DNA from: Xestospongia bergquistia
Lineage: Eukaryota; Porifera; Demospongiae; Haplosclerida; Petrosiidae
Length of the DNA: 64,000 nucleotides
Direction of reading: 5' to 3'
Assembly (NCBI GenBank): GCA_963965975.1
Contig: OZ014413.1
Coordinates: 11,266,601 to 11,330,600, forward strand
The notes beneath the pieces were generated by a model that saw only the letters and a program-made list of their open reading frames with translations, had not been told where the DNA came from and ran no database searches. The position numbers and the translations under genes were made by a program. Within the stretch, counting starts at the first letter, position 1. Each line of letters opens with the position of its first letter. Positions 11,620-32,242 of this stretch are shown in pieces.

Positions 11620-14600
11620 ATGCTGATAGCTCCTACATCACCAAACACTGCTAGCTATGCAGTTCGGTCAGGCGAAAAGAAAGCAATCGTCAGGAGAAGC
11701 AATACTTTTAATGACGTGAGCAGTGTTTTCAGTAGGAAAAAGCGAGCGTTGAAACATCAATCTTCCTGTGGAGCTGTTTCACAGTTGAGCTGTATTGTAG
11801 ACGATATAGAGCCCTCCCTGCACTGTTCACAACTACTTGTTAACAATTCTTGTAAAAAGGTTTTTAATGTTAACAACATTGACAGTACAGACCACCAGAT
11901 ATCTAATGATATTTTTCCTATCACGATGTACAGTGATACGAGACAAGAAGATCAGTGTCCTGGCAGTATGGCCTGGAAAACGAAGACTTCTCCCACACCA
12001 AGCCCCGTCAATGAGACTACACCATCGTCCTCCTGGATTGAAAATATCTCTAGTAAATTTAGTGATAAAACTAAAAAGAAAACTAATGGTTTGTTTGGAT
12101 CTTTGAGAGGTCGTTCTGCTAGTAAGAAGAGGAGAGATAGTAATGCTGGATTGGAAGTTGTTTTCTCACCAGGTAACTGCCCCCGTAGTCCTCTGTTAGT
12201 AGGACAGCAGAGACAGAGAAGTGACACTGATCCTTCTAAGCAAAAATTGTCTGTAAAGCCACAACCATCTTTAGACCTACAACTTAAACCTCAACCATCA
12301 CTGGAATTACAAGGTAGTACTGGTTTCCAATTGGACCATACAGATTCTATTAATGGACACAATGATCCTAGACCACTACACAATCAATATGGTTCTTGTC
12401 ATGAGTTGTCTGGTGAGATCAATGAGACAAGTGAGGACAGAAATGCAGCCATTGTTCGTAAAACAAAGTCACTTCCTCGTGCCATCTTGTGTTCTCCTGT
12501 GATGTCAAGAAAAGTTAAAAGACCAACTAGTCAATGGATATTGAGAGATGTTATACGTGATAATTCTCCTGTACCAACATCATCTCCATCAACATCAGCA
12601 CTATCGTCTCATCAAGGAAGTTCGGATACTTTACAAGCTGACCTTCTCATTGGTGAGGATATAGGATCTTTGCCGCTATTAACACCGACTGATAAGGAAG
12701 CAGGTGGATGGAAATCTGTGTCTCCACACTGTGAACTGGTTCCTAAAACCAGTTTAACTCGTAGTTCAAGTTTGCCTTTTGATTCAGACTTAATAGTTTC
12801 CGACTATTCTTCACAAAAAGATGTCCCTGGTAAGTCGATTGGTTTAGTAAGAAATATTGGGGGACGGCTAGCTCTAAGATCTCAATCATTCAACACTCGC
12901 TATAATACTCATTCTGTTGTTCAACGGACTCATTCCCAAGAATCGGTAAGTATGAGATTGAGAATGACATGGGACTTGATAACAACTGAGAATTGAGTAT
13001 TGAAATATTAAATTGTGGAAAGACATTACAATTAATAACAAGTAATTTGTGGTATCAAAATAATAGGAAAAGAATTATATTGAGAATACAATGTAATAAT
13101 AATAATAATAATAGTGGTATAACAGACTCACTAATATTGTATTGTCTAAAGGGAAGCTAACACGCAATGTGACAGCTCTTTGTTACACAACATTTCTCTC
13201 TGTACTCTCTTTCTCTTTCCTCATCTGCCCACCATTATCTTTAGATGGTCATGAGAGAGCACATTGTCAGGTTTCTATTAGAAACAGAACAGTCATATAT
13301 CCTTTCACTGCAGAGTCTTATTAAGGTACTTTTTATCCACCTGCACTCACAACCACCTGTAATGAAACACTAGATATGTCAGTCACATTAGAATATTGGA
13401 AGCTATATCATGTACACAAATACAAGTACATATGATAAAGGATATTACACTAATGATCTAATGTCAATATAGAATTATATATATATATATATAATATTGT
13501 TCATTTTATATGGTATTACCTTATATGGTATGAGTAACAAATTGAACTGATTTGTTTTAGACACTAATATTATGTACAAAATAGTGGGAGGTTGTATCCT
13601 CCTTTATTATGTTACTTGATAGCTCTACTTCTAATGTTCATTACTCTCCAACTAACTCCTTTTTGTTCTAATGTTACATTTTTTAAATATCTTTTAATTA
13701 CTATTATATAACGATAGGGTTATTCTGATCTCCTTGGACAATTGGGTTTAGATGATAACCAGTCTGTTCAACAAGTATTTCAAGTTTTACCTCATCTTGT
13801 TTATCAACATAACAAGTTTGGAAAACTTGTTTTAGAAAGAACAGAAGATTGGCATCAAGAACAAGAGATTGGAGATGTCTTTGTGGAAACTGTGAGTATA
13901 TGTCTATTATGATGAAGTAGCTGTCCATTGGAGTACAATATGCATCCATTATTATGAAGTAGCAACTGTCCATTACAACAGAATATCTGTCCATCATATG
14001 TAGTTGTTTTTATACATCAACTGTTCATCCATTTTATACACAATGGACTTATTAAATTAGTTACTTAGTCATCCATTATATTATTCATTCATCCATTTCA
14101 TATCAATATGGATCCATTTCATATATGGATTTTTCTATATTCTAGTTCTCCCAACATCAATTCATTGACCTATACAATCGTTTTATACAACACTATTCAC
14201 AAGCTCGTTCTGCAATAGAATCTGTCAAGCACACAAAGTCAACAGTAGCCAAGTTATTAGAGGTAATTGTTATAACAATTTCATTTTCATTATGATGACA
14301 GGGAATGCCCCAACTACATAAACAAATAACATACTAATATAGATAATGTATTTGTTAATATTTGCAGTAACTTGTAATCAGGTAGATAGTAAATATATAT
14401 CTTTGTAAACTCTAGTTACCATTAGTAAGCTCTAGACTAGTAAACATCAGTACTTATCACAGTAACCTAGGATAACTACCATTAGTAAGCTCTAGACTAG
14501 TAAACATCAGTACTTATCACAGTGACCTAGGATAACTACCATTAGTAAGCTCTAGACTAGTAAACATCAGTACTTATCACAGTGACCTAGGATAACTACC

Positions 14601-16430
14601 ATTAGTAAGCTCTAGACTAGTAAACATCAATACTTACACAGTGACCTAAGATAGCTACCATTAGTAAGCTCTAGACTAGTAAACATCAGTACTTACTATA
14701 GTGTATTTATCAGTGGACCTGGTGGTGTTCTAAGTAAGTACTGTTAAGTCTCTGTGGTAAGTATCCTCTATATTAGTATCTGTTGTTATTACAAGTGTGG
14801 TGAGAACAGTGTTTACTGATAATTAAGGCATCCTAACATTTACCACACTGGGTGGAGTCTTGTAGAGGGTCTTAATTATATTGTTTATAAATATTATAGG
14901 AACGCTCTCGTGAAAACAATGGCAAGCTAACATTAGAGGATCTACTGATCAAACCAGTTCAAAGAATTCCACGCTATCTATTGTTTGTTAAAGATTTACT
15001 GAAACATACTTATTGTAATCATCCAGATTATGTAGCATTACAACATGCTCATGTTAGTATATGTCCATTTATTTATTCATTCATCCATTTCATTCATCTA
15101 TCTATCCATTCCATTTCAATCCATTCATCCATTAGGAAGAGCTGTCAAGATTAGCTAGTCAAATTAATGAATCAGAAAGAGAGTCGGGACGTCTCCAATT
15201 ACACAAAGAACTGTTAAGTACAGTTGATGGTCTAGCCGAAGTAAGTGGGTGTGGCCTTATATGTAATATGACGTCATCACTATGTAGATATTAACAGAAA
15301 CAAGCTCATTATTACGTTGTGATAGTATAACAGAAATTGTGAGTTAATAATTAAATTAATTAATTAATTAATTAATTGTAATTAGAAAGGGACTGCCCAC
15401 AAAAAGGATCGATTATTAATGATATTCACAGATCTGTTAGTATGTGCATCAACAAGGAGACGTAGTGCTGGTTTTCGTAAAGGATCTCTAATGTAAATAC
15501 TCATTAATTATTCATGAGTGTTTTAATTAATACATAGGAATGTGAATTCAATTCAAAATGATACATTGAAATATCATATAAAATGGAGCACCCCATTGTC
15601 CTCTCTTTCTGTTACCACGGGTCAAGGTATTATCTATCCATCCATTCATTCATCTATTCATCCATTTATAGCTTACCTTATGGAACGAAGACATTACAAT
15701 ACATTAGAGAAAACTCTGCACAATTTACACAAAGATGAAGCTATCATACTTGAAATGATCTCATCGTGTTCCACTCTTCATTGTCCACATTATGATCTGG
15801 ACAATACATTACAGGATGTATTGAGTAATGTCAGAAGTACAATGTCTAAAAAACGTCATGAAATGGAAAATATACCTCACGATACAGCTCGAGTTGACTT
15901 GATGTCACATGACAGGTAATATGAGATGTCTACAAGTGTAAATGTCCTCTCTCTCTCTCTCTCTAGTTCCCCTCCAAACAAATATTGTATAGTTTTCTCA
16001 TCACAAAAAGATCGCCAAGAATGGGAACAAGTCTTACGAAATGCTCAACTATCGTTTCCAGGACAACAAAAACATAACGAGACTAACAAGTCTCATAAAC
16101 AAGTTTTACAACGTAATTCAAGTCTATCATCTCAAAGTTATGTACCTCGATTTCTCTGGCATGTTCCTCTTCCTCCATGCAGAGTAGGATCACAGGTATA
16201 TCAAGGGGAGGGATGTTTTGATGATATCATGTATTAGTGAAAAACAATGTACGTGTCTAGACATTATCCTGTGAAGTATAAAGGGAAGACATTATTGATA
16301 TTAATGTTTTAGTTGATGTGGTTAATTAGTGTATATACAGCTGTTATTGGGTTTAGTTGGGAAACCTTTGTAATTTTTTCTCATTATTAGTGACTCTCTC
16401 TCTCTCTCTGCCTCTCTCTCGCTCTCTTTG

Positions 16431-16465
<35 letters not shown>

Positions 16466-18024
16466 TCTCATCAGTCTCTGCTCCTTTGAATTCTAACAAT
16501 CAAATATTTGTATGTATCAATGATATTTGTGGGCGTGGCAATATTGGTATATTGAATACTCGTTCTCATTTAAAAGATAGACGTCCTCAGCTTGTTGCTA
16601 CTCTCCCTCTCTCTAGCTCTCGTCTTTTGTGTTCTGTTTGTGTGGAACATCATACAAAACCTGTACATACAACAGGTATGTATCCATTTGTCTTAACTAT
16701 CTGTCCATTTCTTATATTGTGTATCCATTTAGTCCCAACAGATGTTGATGATCATGGTAGCGAGGGTAGCTCCCCTTCTTCCGACAGTCCTGCTGAAATA
16801 GATGATTCTTTTTTTCCATATAGTCCTCCAACTTCTGCAGATCCAGTTTCAAAGCTCCTCCCATCTGACACACCCCTCGATCCTCGTTCTTGTTCAGCTC
16901 CACCGACATCTCACTTAAATGTCCAGACAACATCACCATATATATTGCCACACCCACCTGTCAACGAAGAGAAACAATGGACTAGTGACTTGACTCCACC
17001 CATTCCTGAGGGTAATCAATGGTTATGGTTAGGCTCTGAAGAAGGAATAATATATATATTAAAAGTGGGTGTGTCATCTCTTCATGTATCGAGTTCATTA
17101 AGTGTTGACGTCCAGTCAAGTGTACTTTGTTTAACAGCAGATTATGAAAGAGTGTGGGCGGGGCTTGCTAACGGAAAACTGGCCATTTTTAATTTAAAAC
17201 AAGGTACTTCTCAATCTATCCATCCATCCATCTATCCATCCATCTATCTATCCATCCATCTATCTATATATCCATACAGATATAACTCGACCAGAATGTT
17301 ATCTGTCCATATCGTCCTCTTCTATTCAAGCATTAAAGAGTAAACAACAATACAAATTGGTTGCTACGGGCAACGTTGTAATCAGTATAGATACAGAGCT
17401 ATCTCATAAGGTAAGTAGCTATTAGCTCCACCTGCTAATAATGAGGTCTCTATTATAGGAGCTCCTCTCGTTATCTCAACAAATTAGTGATCTTGTTGTG
17501 TTGAATAATTATATTTTAATGAGTCTACAAAGATCATTAACAATACAAATATGCTCATGGAACAATGTTGCTATGGAAACAGTGATGTCAGTGGATTGTA
17601 CAACTAGCGTCATGGCATCTTTGAAATGTACGACTGTAATAATGTTATGATTTCTAATTAATGCTCTTTTTCTCCCTTTGCAGACTATGATTCCATTATC
17701 ACACAACACAAATGCACACACCTTTGTATTACAAGTATGACAACAGCTGGTAACATGATACTGATTGGCACGAGTGCTGGCGTCCTCATTTCTCTACCTC
17801 TCTCCTTTTCTCCTGATAAAACCACACCCCTTCATGTCTTATCAAGAGGTCATGTTGATAGAGTGAGTACCCTATTTGTACTACCTCAAGGTCATCGTCA
17901 AGTCGTCATTACCGGAGGACATGGACTAGAGGAGATATCAAACGCTAGAGCATCTGATAGTGTCCCAGAAACTGAAGGCTGTTTATTGTTTTGGTATCTT
18001 TCTAAACAAAAAAATGTCACATGA
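11620..18024 (+). CDS. Rho guanine nucleotide exchange factor, ARHGEF10/17-like
   Basis: A long first exon (11620-12945) encodes a basic, Ser/Pro-rich, disordered N-terminus. Exons at 13718-13891, 14146-14262, 14900-15052 and 15136-15240 encode the DH (RhoGEF) domain, with the signature LIKPVQRIPRYLLFVKDLLK. Exons at about 15287-16196 give a PH-like region (DRLLMIFTDLLVCAS; CIVFSSQKDRQEWEQVLRNA). Exons from about 16464 to 18024 form a WD40-like propeller (QWLWLGSEEGIIYIL; ERVWAGLANGKLAIF; TAGNMILIGTSAGVL). DH followed by PH and a C-terminal propeller is the ARHGEF10/ARHGEF17 order. These proteins activate Rho GTPases at the cortex or cytoskeleton. About 15 exons are visible. I could not decide which of the two orthologue groups it belongs to. 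An extra small exon in 12946-13717 completing the DH start cannot be excluded. Confidence 0.85.
14416..14700. repeat. 60-bp minisatellite, about 5 copies
   Basis: A 60-bp unit containing TAAGCTCTAGACTAGTAAAC repeats head to tail with few differences, inside the DH-domain intron of the RhoGEF gene between the exons ending at 14262 and starting at 14900. The period is exactly 60 bp in the first copies and 59-60 at the end. Confidence 0.9.
16389..16462. repeat. CT-rich microsatellite
   Basis: A long run of CT dinucleotides with minor interruptions forms the polypyrimidine tract just before the acceptor of a RhoGEF exon at about 16464. Confidence 0.8.
17215..17278. repeat. CCAT/CTAT tetranucleotide microsatellite
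   Basis: Repeats of tccatccatctatc type fill a small RhoGEF intron between the donor near 17204 and the acceptor near 17279. Shorter related tracts occur in neighbouring introns near 15070-15130 and 15630-15660. Confidence 0.8.
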
Positions 18025-18377
18025 TATCACATTCTGTCATGTGACTAGCACATGATCTAATCCTGTGCTATTATAGTCTCATCATTTTTCATGTAATATA
18101 TGAACTAAAAAATATAACACTAAACATATTATTATGTAAATAGTTGTTTTTAAAAACATGATAAATTAATTAATTAATGTTGTTGTTATTATTATTGTCC
18201 TATATTGTTGCGCCAAATAACAATTTAAAAGCCATTTCTACACTAGTTTGTGACATGTTCTCTTGATAACAAACATATAATTCTCTTTTTTCCTTCTCAA
18301 ATAATCTCCTATGATGTAATAATGACATCTAGTAATTATCAGGTACTTGTTCTTACCCTATCACCCAATAATCTAGA

Positions 18378-18515
18378 ATGGGTGGAGTTTTTAGTCGACC
18401 TGATGTTCTTAAACCATCAGTGGGTGTGGTCAGTGTTGTACATGACAATAATACACCATGTTCGATTATGGGACTGCCACAAACTGAGAATGGCTTATTA
18501 TCTGGACGTGTCTAA
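18378..18515 (+). CDS. Possible 45-residue ORF beginning MGGVFSRP
   Basis: Between the convergent ends of the RhoGEF and INTU genes a short plus-strand frame reads MGGVFSRPDVLKPSVG and ends SIMGLPQTENGLLSGRV. The composition looks coding rather than intergenic, and Gly at position 2 would allow N-myristoylation. I do not recognise it. It may be a small gene, the last exon of an unseen transcript, or chance. Confidence 0.25.
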   Translation: MGGVFSRPDVLKPSVGVVSVVHDNNTPCSIMGLPQTENGLLSGRV

Positions 18516-18550
18516 TACAGATACATAAACCACACCCACTATAATGACTA

Positions 18551-21699
<3,149 letters not shown>

Positions 21700-21830
21700 T
21701 GTCAACAAACGAGCTCCTCCCACTCAATGCAACAAATTAAATTTAAGCTACGTGGGTGGTTGCTTTTTAGATTACATCATTTCTCAAAATAGAATTCTAT
21801 TTATAGATTATTAACTGAAAATAATTATTA

Positions 21831-23811
<1,981 letters not shown>

Positions 23812-23972
23812 TTTATATAAACGTGTAAATATAAGTATACGGTAAGAGTACGGACTTTAACTTTCAGAATACTGAATCCGCATAATATTGTATATCTATC
23901 CGTAAACTGTGTCTGGTTTAGAATCTCTATAGTCACGTGACTGCGTTCTCCACGTGCTGGACACAGCGAGTT
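23812..23972. promoter_or_regulatory. Divergent promoter RNF121 / NAA15 with two CACGTG sites
   Basis: Opposite start codons are 161 bp apart. CACGTG lies at 23934-23939 (within TCACGTGA) and again at 23951-23956. These are canonical bHLH-zipper E-boxes (Myc/Max, USF, MITF class); use in this animal is inference. Confidence 0.5.
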
Positions 23973-27863
<3,891 letters not shown>

Positions 27864-27953
27864 ATAATTTTCTATTGTAGGTAGTAATATTAGTTTTTGA
27901 AATCTTTTAATATAAAGTGTTTATGATTATTACCCTATTAATTAATTAATTAA

Positions 27954-30900
27954 TTAATTAATTTGAACTCTCCTAGTCTGTAGTTCTTGTCGTAATGTTA
28001 TTAAACCTTCTCTTAAAGCAGATTTGTAAGGTGTGAATTTTACATCTGATGGAAAGTGGTGTTGAAATAAACCAGTGAAGAGTGACAATTGAATATCAGT
28101 CCTGAACAAAATTGAAACTTGTTTTTAATCTTACTTTGCATACCTAGCCCCACCCTCTTTTGACAATTGAAGGCTATGTGATTATGCCTACCTGTATAAA
28201 ATATGGAGTTTGTTGTCATGGCAATAGATAGCTGTGCCTTGTAATGGGGATGATCCTGATAATATTGGTGATAATGATGGGAGGGGCATATCGCTGATAA
28301 TGGGTACTTCTAATGGCAGGCAAGACCTCAACAATGATGGCAGGGCACTAAGCAAGGTCTTTGTTGACAATAGTCTAAACTACATATAAAAGCACATAGC
28401 TATTGATATACAAATGAAGTCTTTACCATTGCTATTGTCTTGCTTCCCAAATGACAAGCTAAGTCCTTCCATTTCCCATCCTCATCTAGTACAATTTCCA
28501 GATGACCTACAGAGAAGGCCACACCCCTTTATTTAACACCCTCATTTTACATACCATTCCATCTTTGAAGCTCTGTCAATGGACACACCCTCTTTTTGAT
28601 GACATCATCCGGAGTTAATGTCAACATGCATAATTCACTACACTGATTAACAATGACATCATTATGATACTGCTTCCATGTTGCCATGACAACCACTTGT
28701 ACATTAGTGGTATTAAATAGTGGCAATGAAGTAGAGAGAACAATACACAATGTTCCATCAACTGGTAATGCAGAGATGTGAGATGACTCTGATAATTTAA
28801 CTCTTTTACTTTGAGGTTCTCCAGGTACATCCTCATTGTTGATAGTTTTAGTCTGACAGTTAAGTTGTCCTATAGTGCTGTTATAACTAGCAGGAGTTAT
28901 CCATAATGTTAGATTAGAGAGAGATCTGTAATAAGTTAATAAATTATTTTCAAATCTATATTATTATAATTTACATATCTCCTTCATTCTTTATAACAAT
29001 ACCAATAGTCCATATGTCATTATCTATTATTCTCTGCCATGAGTCCATTACTTTTATTGGTATAGTATAACAATGATCCTTGATGTTATCAGATTGTAAT
29101 GATAATGGACCACTTACTAAATTAATTAAAGACTTTAGACAAACAATAATATAATAATAATATTAATTGACGTACATGATCTTTAATTGGAGATACATTG
29201 TAATTATCTTGTGGTAATGTCATCTTCTCTAAGACCTCCATACCACTCTGTAATAAATGATACTTCAATTGTAACTCTCTCCTTTTCTCTTCAATCACTA
29301 AATTACCACTCTATAATAGACATAATACATGTTAATGTATTGTAGTATGATATAATACATGTATTGTATATAATATAATACAATATGTATTATAATGCAA
29401 TACAATAATAATACAATATATGTACTATATATAACACAATACAATGTAATACAATACATGTATTATAATACAATACAATATAATACATATACTATAACAC
29501 AATACAATACATGTATTATAATACAATACAATATAATATAATACATGTATTATAATACAATACAATACAATATATGTACTATAACATAATACAATACATG
29601 TATTATAATACAATACATGTATTGTAATACAATATAATACATGTATCATAACACAGTCTAATGTACCAGTTTTCTTAATTGAAGAGCACGACTAGCTTCA
29701 AGTAATGACATTGGAGGAACATCACTTTTTATATTATCTTCAGTATCCTGTATGGATCATCATTATAATAACAATATAGTTTATATGGACAAGTCACATG
29801 ACTACATTATAGTTTATATGACAAATCACATGACTACATTATATTTTATATGATAAGTCGCTTTACTACATTATAGTTTACATGGACAAGTCACATGACT
29901 ACGTTATGTTACCTCAGCACAGCTGGATCTTTTAACAGAATCAAAGTCTGTGATTATAAAATTACTAATATCTATAATATCTATATAACAATACATTATA
30001 ATATAACAATATATTATAATATAATATAATAATAACATGTACTTTGTGTTAAATGATCTTGAGATGATTGGTTCTCAAATATTAACAATAATTGATTGTG
30101 ACCTCTTCTTAGGAAATCTCCTTTGACAATGTGCTCTACATTTGACCACACCTCCCATATCGGAGGTTGTGGAGAAAGTGAAGGAGACCGGAACTTGTAA
30201 GATGTTGTTGTCTTATCAGTATGATCAATAACAACAACAATATAATCATCAGATGTCTAATGGACAGACAGTCAGACAGTAATGGATATATATATATGAA
30301 AGAATGGACAATAATGGATGTACCTGTAATGTCAACACATCTTTTATAGAAGACTTGTCTGTCACACACCAAATAAGTTGTCCATTATCAAAAATAAGGA
30401 CTTGATCATAAGATGTAGTAATTACAAACAATGGTTGATGAATGATATGCAACTCATCCTTTATCAGTCGCCAGTGGATGACCACACCCACTAAAATCTC
30501 AGCATAATCATTTGGTATATATGAAGTCTCTGACAAGTCTTTATAGCAAATGAGACCTTCTTCAGTTAACGAGATTAACTGGTATTTTAAACTGGTTTTA
30601 CCAGGTTGTATAACTTGAGATATCACTAGTTCACAGTACACGACATCTGCCGTGGGAGGTACCCATTGAAAGTGCCATATCTTTGGTATTGTATCAGTCA
30701 ACTCAACAAGTGAAGGAAGAGAGTTAGTTAAATTGACAACATTTTTTGATGACAGTGGAAAATAAAATTTTGAGTCAATGAATTCCTTTGCCTTAACTTT
30801 GTCAGTTAATGATAACTGTAGTCTATATGTTTCCACTACAGGTCCACTGGTAGTCCATTGTTTTATACAGTAATATAATTTACCAGTAGTAATATCACAT

Positions 30901-31097
30901 TCTAATGTAATAAATGATGGTACTAATATCTCCTGATCTTTATCATATATCATAGTAATATCAACAATATTATGTTGATCATTGATATAGTTATGTCTCC
31001 AGGTGTAGTCACTATTTTGAAGAGTTGACCTTCTCAGATAATTCCTTCCAAAACAATAGAGGACACTTTGATAACACAGTAAGCTGTTATTGGCCAT
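27954..31097 (-). CDS. FANCB: FANCB-like Fanconi anaemia core complex protein
   Basis: The best start is ATG at 31097 (MANNSLLCYQSVLYCFGRN). A large first exon of about 280 codons shows beta-propeller-like strands (YQLISLTEEGLICYKDL; DQVLIFDNGQLIWCV). Next come IVKGDFLRRGHNQLLLIFEN and a middle segment, SWQRIIDNDIWTIGIVIKNE, that resembles the WYRVIDDSLVVGV region of vertebrate FANCB. Then come RSLSNLTLWITPASY and a helical C-terminus (SALREGLITLRQELQTRR). FANCB pairs with FANCL and FAAP100 to ubiquitinate FANCD2/FANCI at DNA crosslinks. Similarity is spread out rather than motif-based, so FAAP100 is the main alternative. Several introns hold AT-rich or ACATGACTAC-type repeats. Confidence 0.6.
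29322..29652. repeat. ACAATACATGTATTATA-type satellite
   Basis: About 330 bp of degenerate repeats of attataatacaatacaat and its near-palindromic ACATGTAT variant in a FANCB-like intron. Each unit centres on the palindrome TACATGTA, so the array can fold back on itself. Confidence 0.85.
29788..29906. repeat. About 32-bp repeat, 4 diverged copies
   Basis: Diverged copies of a unit containing gacaagtcacatgactacat and ttatagtttatat lie in another FANCB-like intron. Confidence 0.7.
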
Positions 31098-31312
31098 GTG
31101 GATAAAACAGATATATTTAACCCTTTGTTTAAAAGTCTCCAAGAGATTAGATTTAAACTTCAAACATTATAATTAAATATTAATTATCAATATTATTAAT
31201 TGACATTATTTCAGATAGTAGGTGGGTAAATACATAGAGAGAGAATGGAACACAAAAAAAGAGGATGGTTGTCAAGAATGATGTAATACATAGCAACTAA
31301 TAACAGTTCTAT

Positions 31313-31818
31313 TTAATGCACACCACCGGTTTGTGCTTGAAAGACTTCTATAGTATCGTCATCTTCCATGTCCAACTATGAGAGAAGATAATTAACTTGT
31401 CAATTAAAGGGGTGTGACATACATCAATAACATGTAATAATACTTGATAATTAAATATAATTAACGGGTTTTACTCACATCTATTGGTGTTTGTTCCTCT
31501 TGTATTGGAGTACCATCAAACATAAATCTTATAGCATTACGTTGAAATCCTTGTCTCTCACAATATGCTGTCATTAACTTCCTCAATGGTGTGTTCTTTT
31601 TAATCTTGAAATGGACAACAGATCCATCCTATAATAACAATCATACTACAGTATCACGTGATATTATGTGACTCACTTGACCAGTAACTTTTAAGTTAAT
31701 ATGTTCACTACTTCCACCTCCGGCAACATCAGGTTTGACCTCTGGCTACATGTATGTCATCATGACGTAATAATATATCAGTATTAAAGAAGGAACATAC
31801 CTTAGACTCGTCTGCCAT
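31313..31818 (-). CDS. SUMO: SUMO (SUMO2/3 type)
   Basis: Four exons join to a protein of about 100 residues starting at 31818 ([20 protein letters not shown]). Then follow [48 protein letters not shown] and [18 protein letters not shown], ending at 31313. The mature C-terminal GG is followed by two residues (VH) that a SENP protease would remove. The N-terminal VKPD fits the psi-K-x-D/E rule for a SUMO chain acceptor, as in SUMO2/3. It is an essential nuclear protein modifier. Its upstream flank faces a broken WBP4-like exon on the other strand. Confidence 0.95.
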
Positions 31819-32039
31819 TGACCTTCAAAGTAGTGATGACTGTGGAGCAGCCCTCTGAATTTTTAAATAACTATGAGACACGCGGTGTAGTATACGGAAG
31901 AAATGGTATTTAATTATATTATCGCCCATTACGTTTCCATACAAATTTCTAAACGTCTCCGTATATTTAAGAGACCACGTGGAGAGATCACTAAAATCTT
32001 TTCTCATAAGTTTTATCACATTTCACTAATTCCTCTCTC
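31819..32039. promoter_or_regulatory. SUMO upstream region with E-box
   Basis: The palindrome CCACGTGG sits at 31975-31982, about 157 bp upstream of the SUMO start codon. Downstream of it the sequence becomes similar to the 5' flank of WBP4 near 34990-35020, before the broken WBP4 exon. Confidence 0.4.
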
Positions 32040-32125
32040 TCTATATATATATATATTAGGACTGATTACTAGAAGTCTAATTCACATCATTATTGTGAAA
32101 GGTTTAGTGATTAATCTGTATTGTC
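32040..32125 (+). pseudogene. Broken copy of WBP4 second exon
   Basis: The stretch around attaggactgattactag to cattattgtgaaaggttt matches the WBP4 exon at 35029 (attagggctgattactgg, cattattgtgatgtgtgt), including the intron polypyrimidine tract ccactaattcctctctct. A stop replaces the Trp of DYW and the zinc-finger part diverges, so it cannot encode the domain. Confidence 0.65.
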
Positions 32126-32127
32126 CA

Positions 32128-32212
32128 ATTATTGTTTGAAAGACTTCTATGATATCATCATGTTCATATCCAAGAAAGATCATTAACTTATTAATTAAAT
32201 GGAAAATCAAAC
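32128..32212 (-). pseudogene. Broken copy of SUMO last exon
   Basis: The segment with tgaaagacttctatgatatc and its following intron-like bases (attaacttattaattaa) matches the SUMO terminal exon and intron at about 31335-31410 (tgaaagacttctatagtatc, attaacttgtcaattaa). It carries mismatches and lacks the GG codons. Confidence 0.6.
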
Positions 32213-32242
32213 GATAGAATGAACTCAATGATTGCTATAAGT

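Noticed and set aside
31903..32139. Plus-strand open frame beside SUMO
   Set aside because: It runs across the broken WBP4 exon in the wrong frame and through an AT microsatellite, with no domain.
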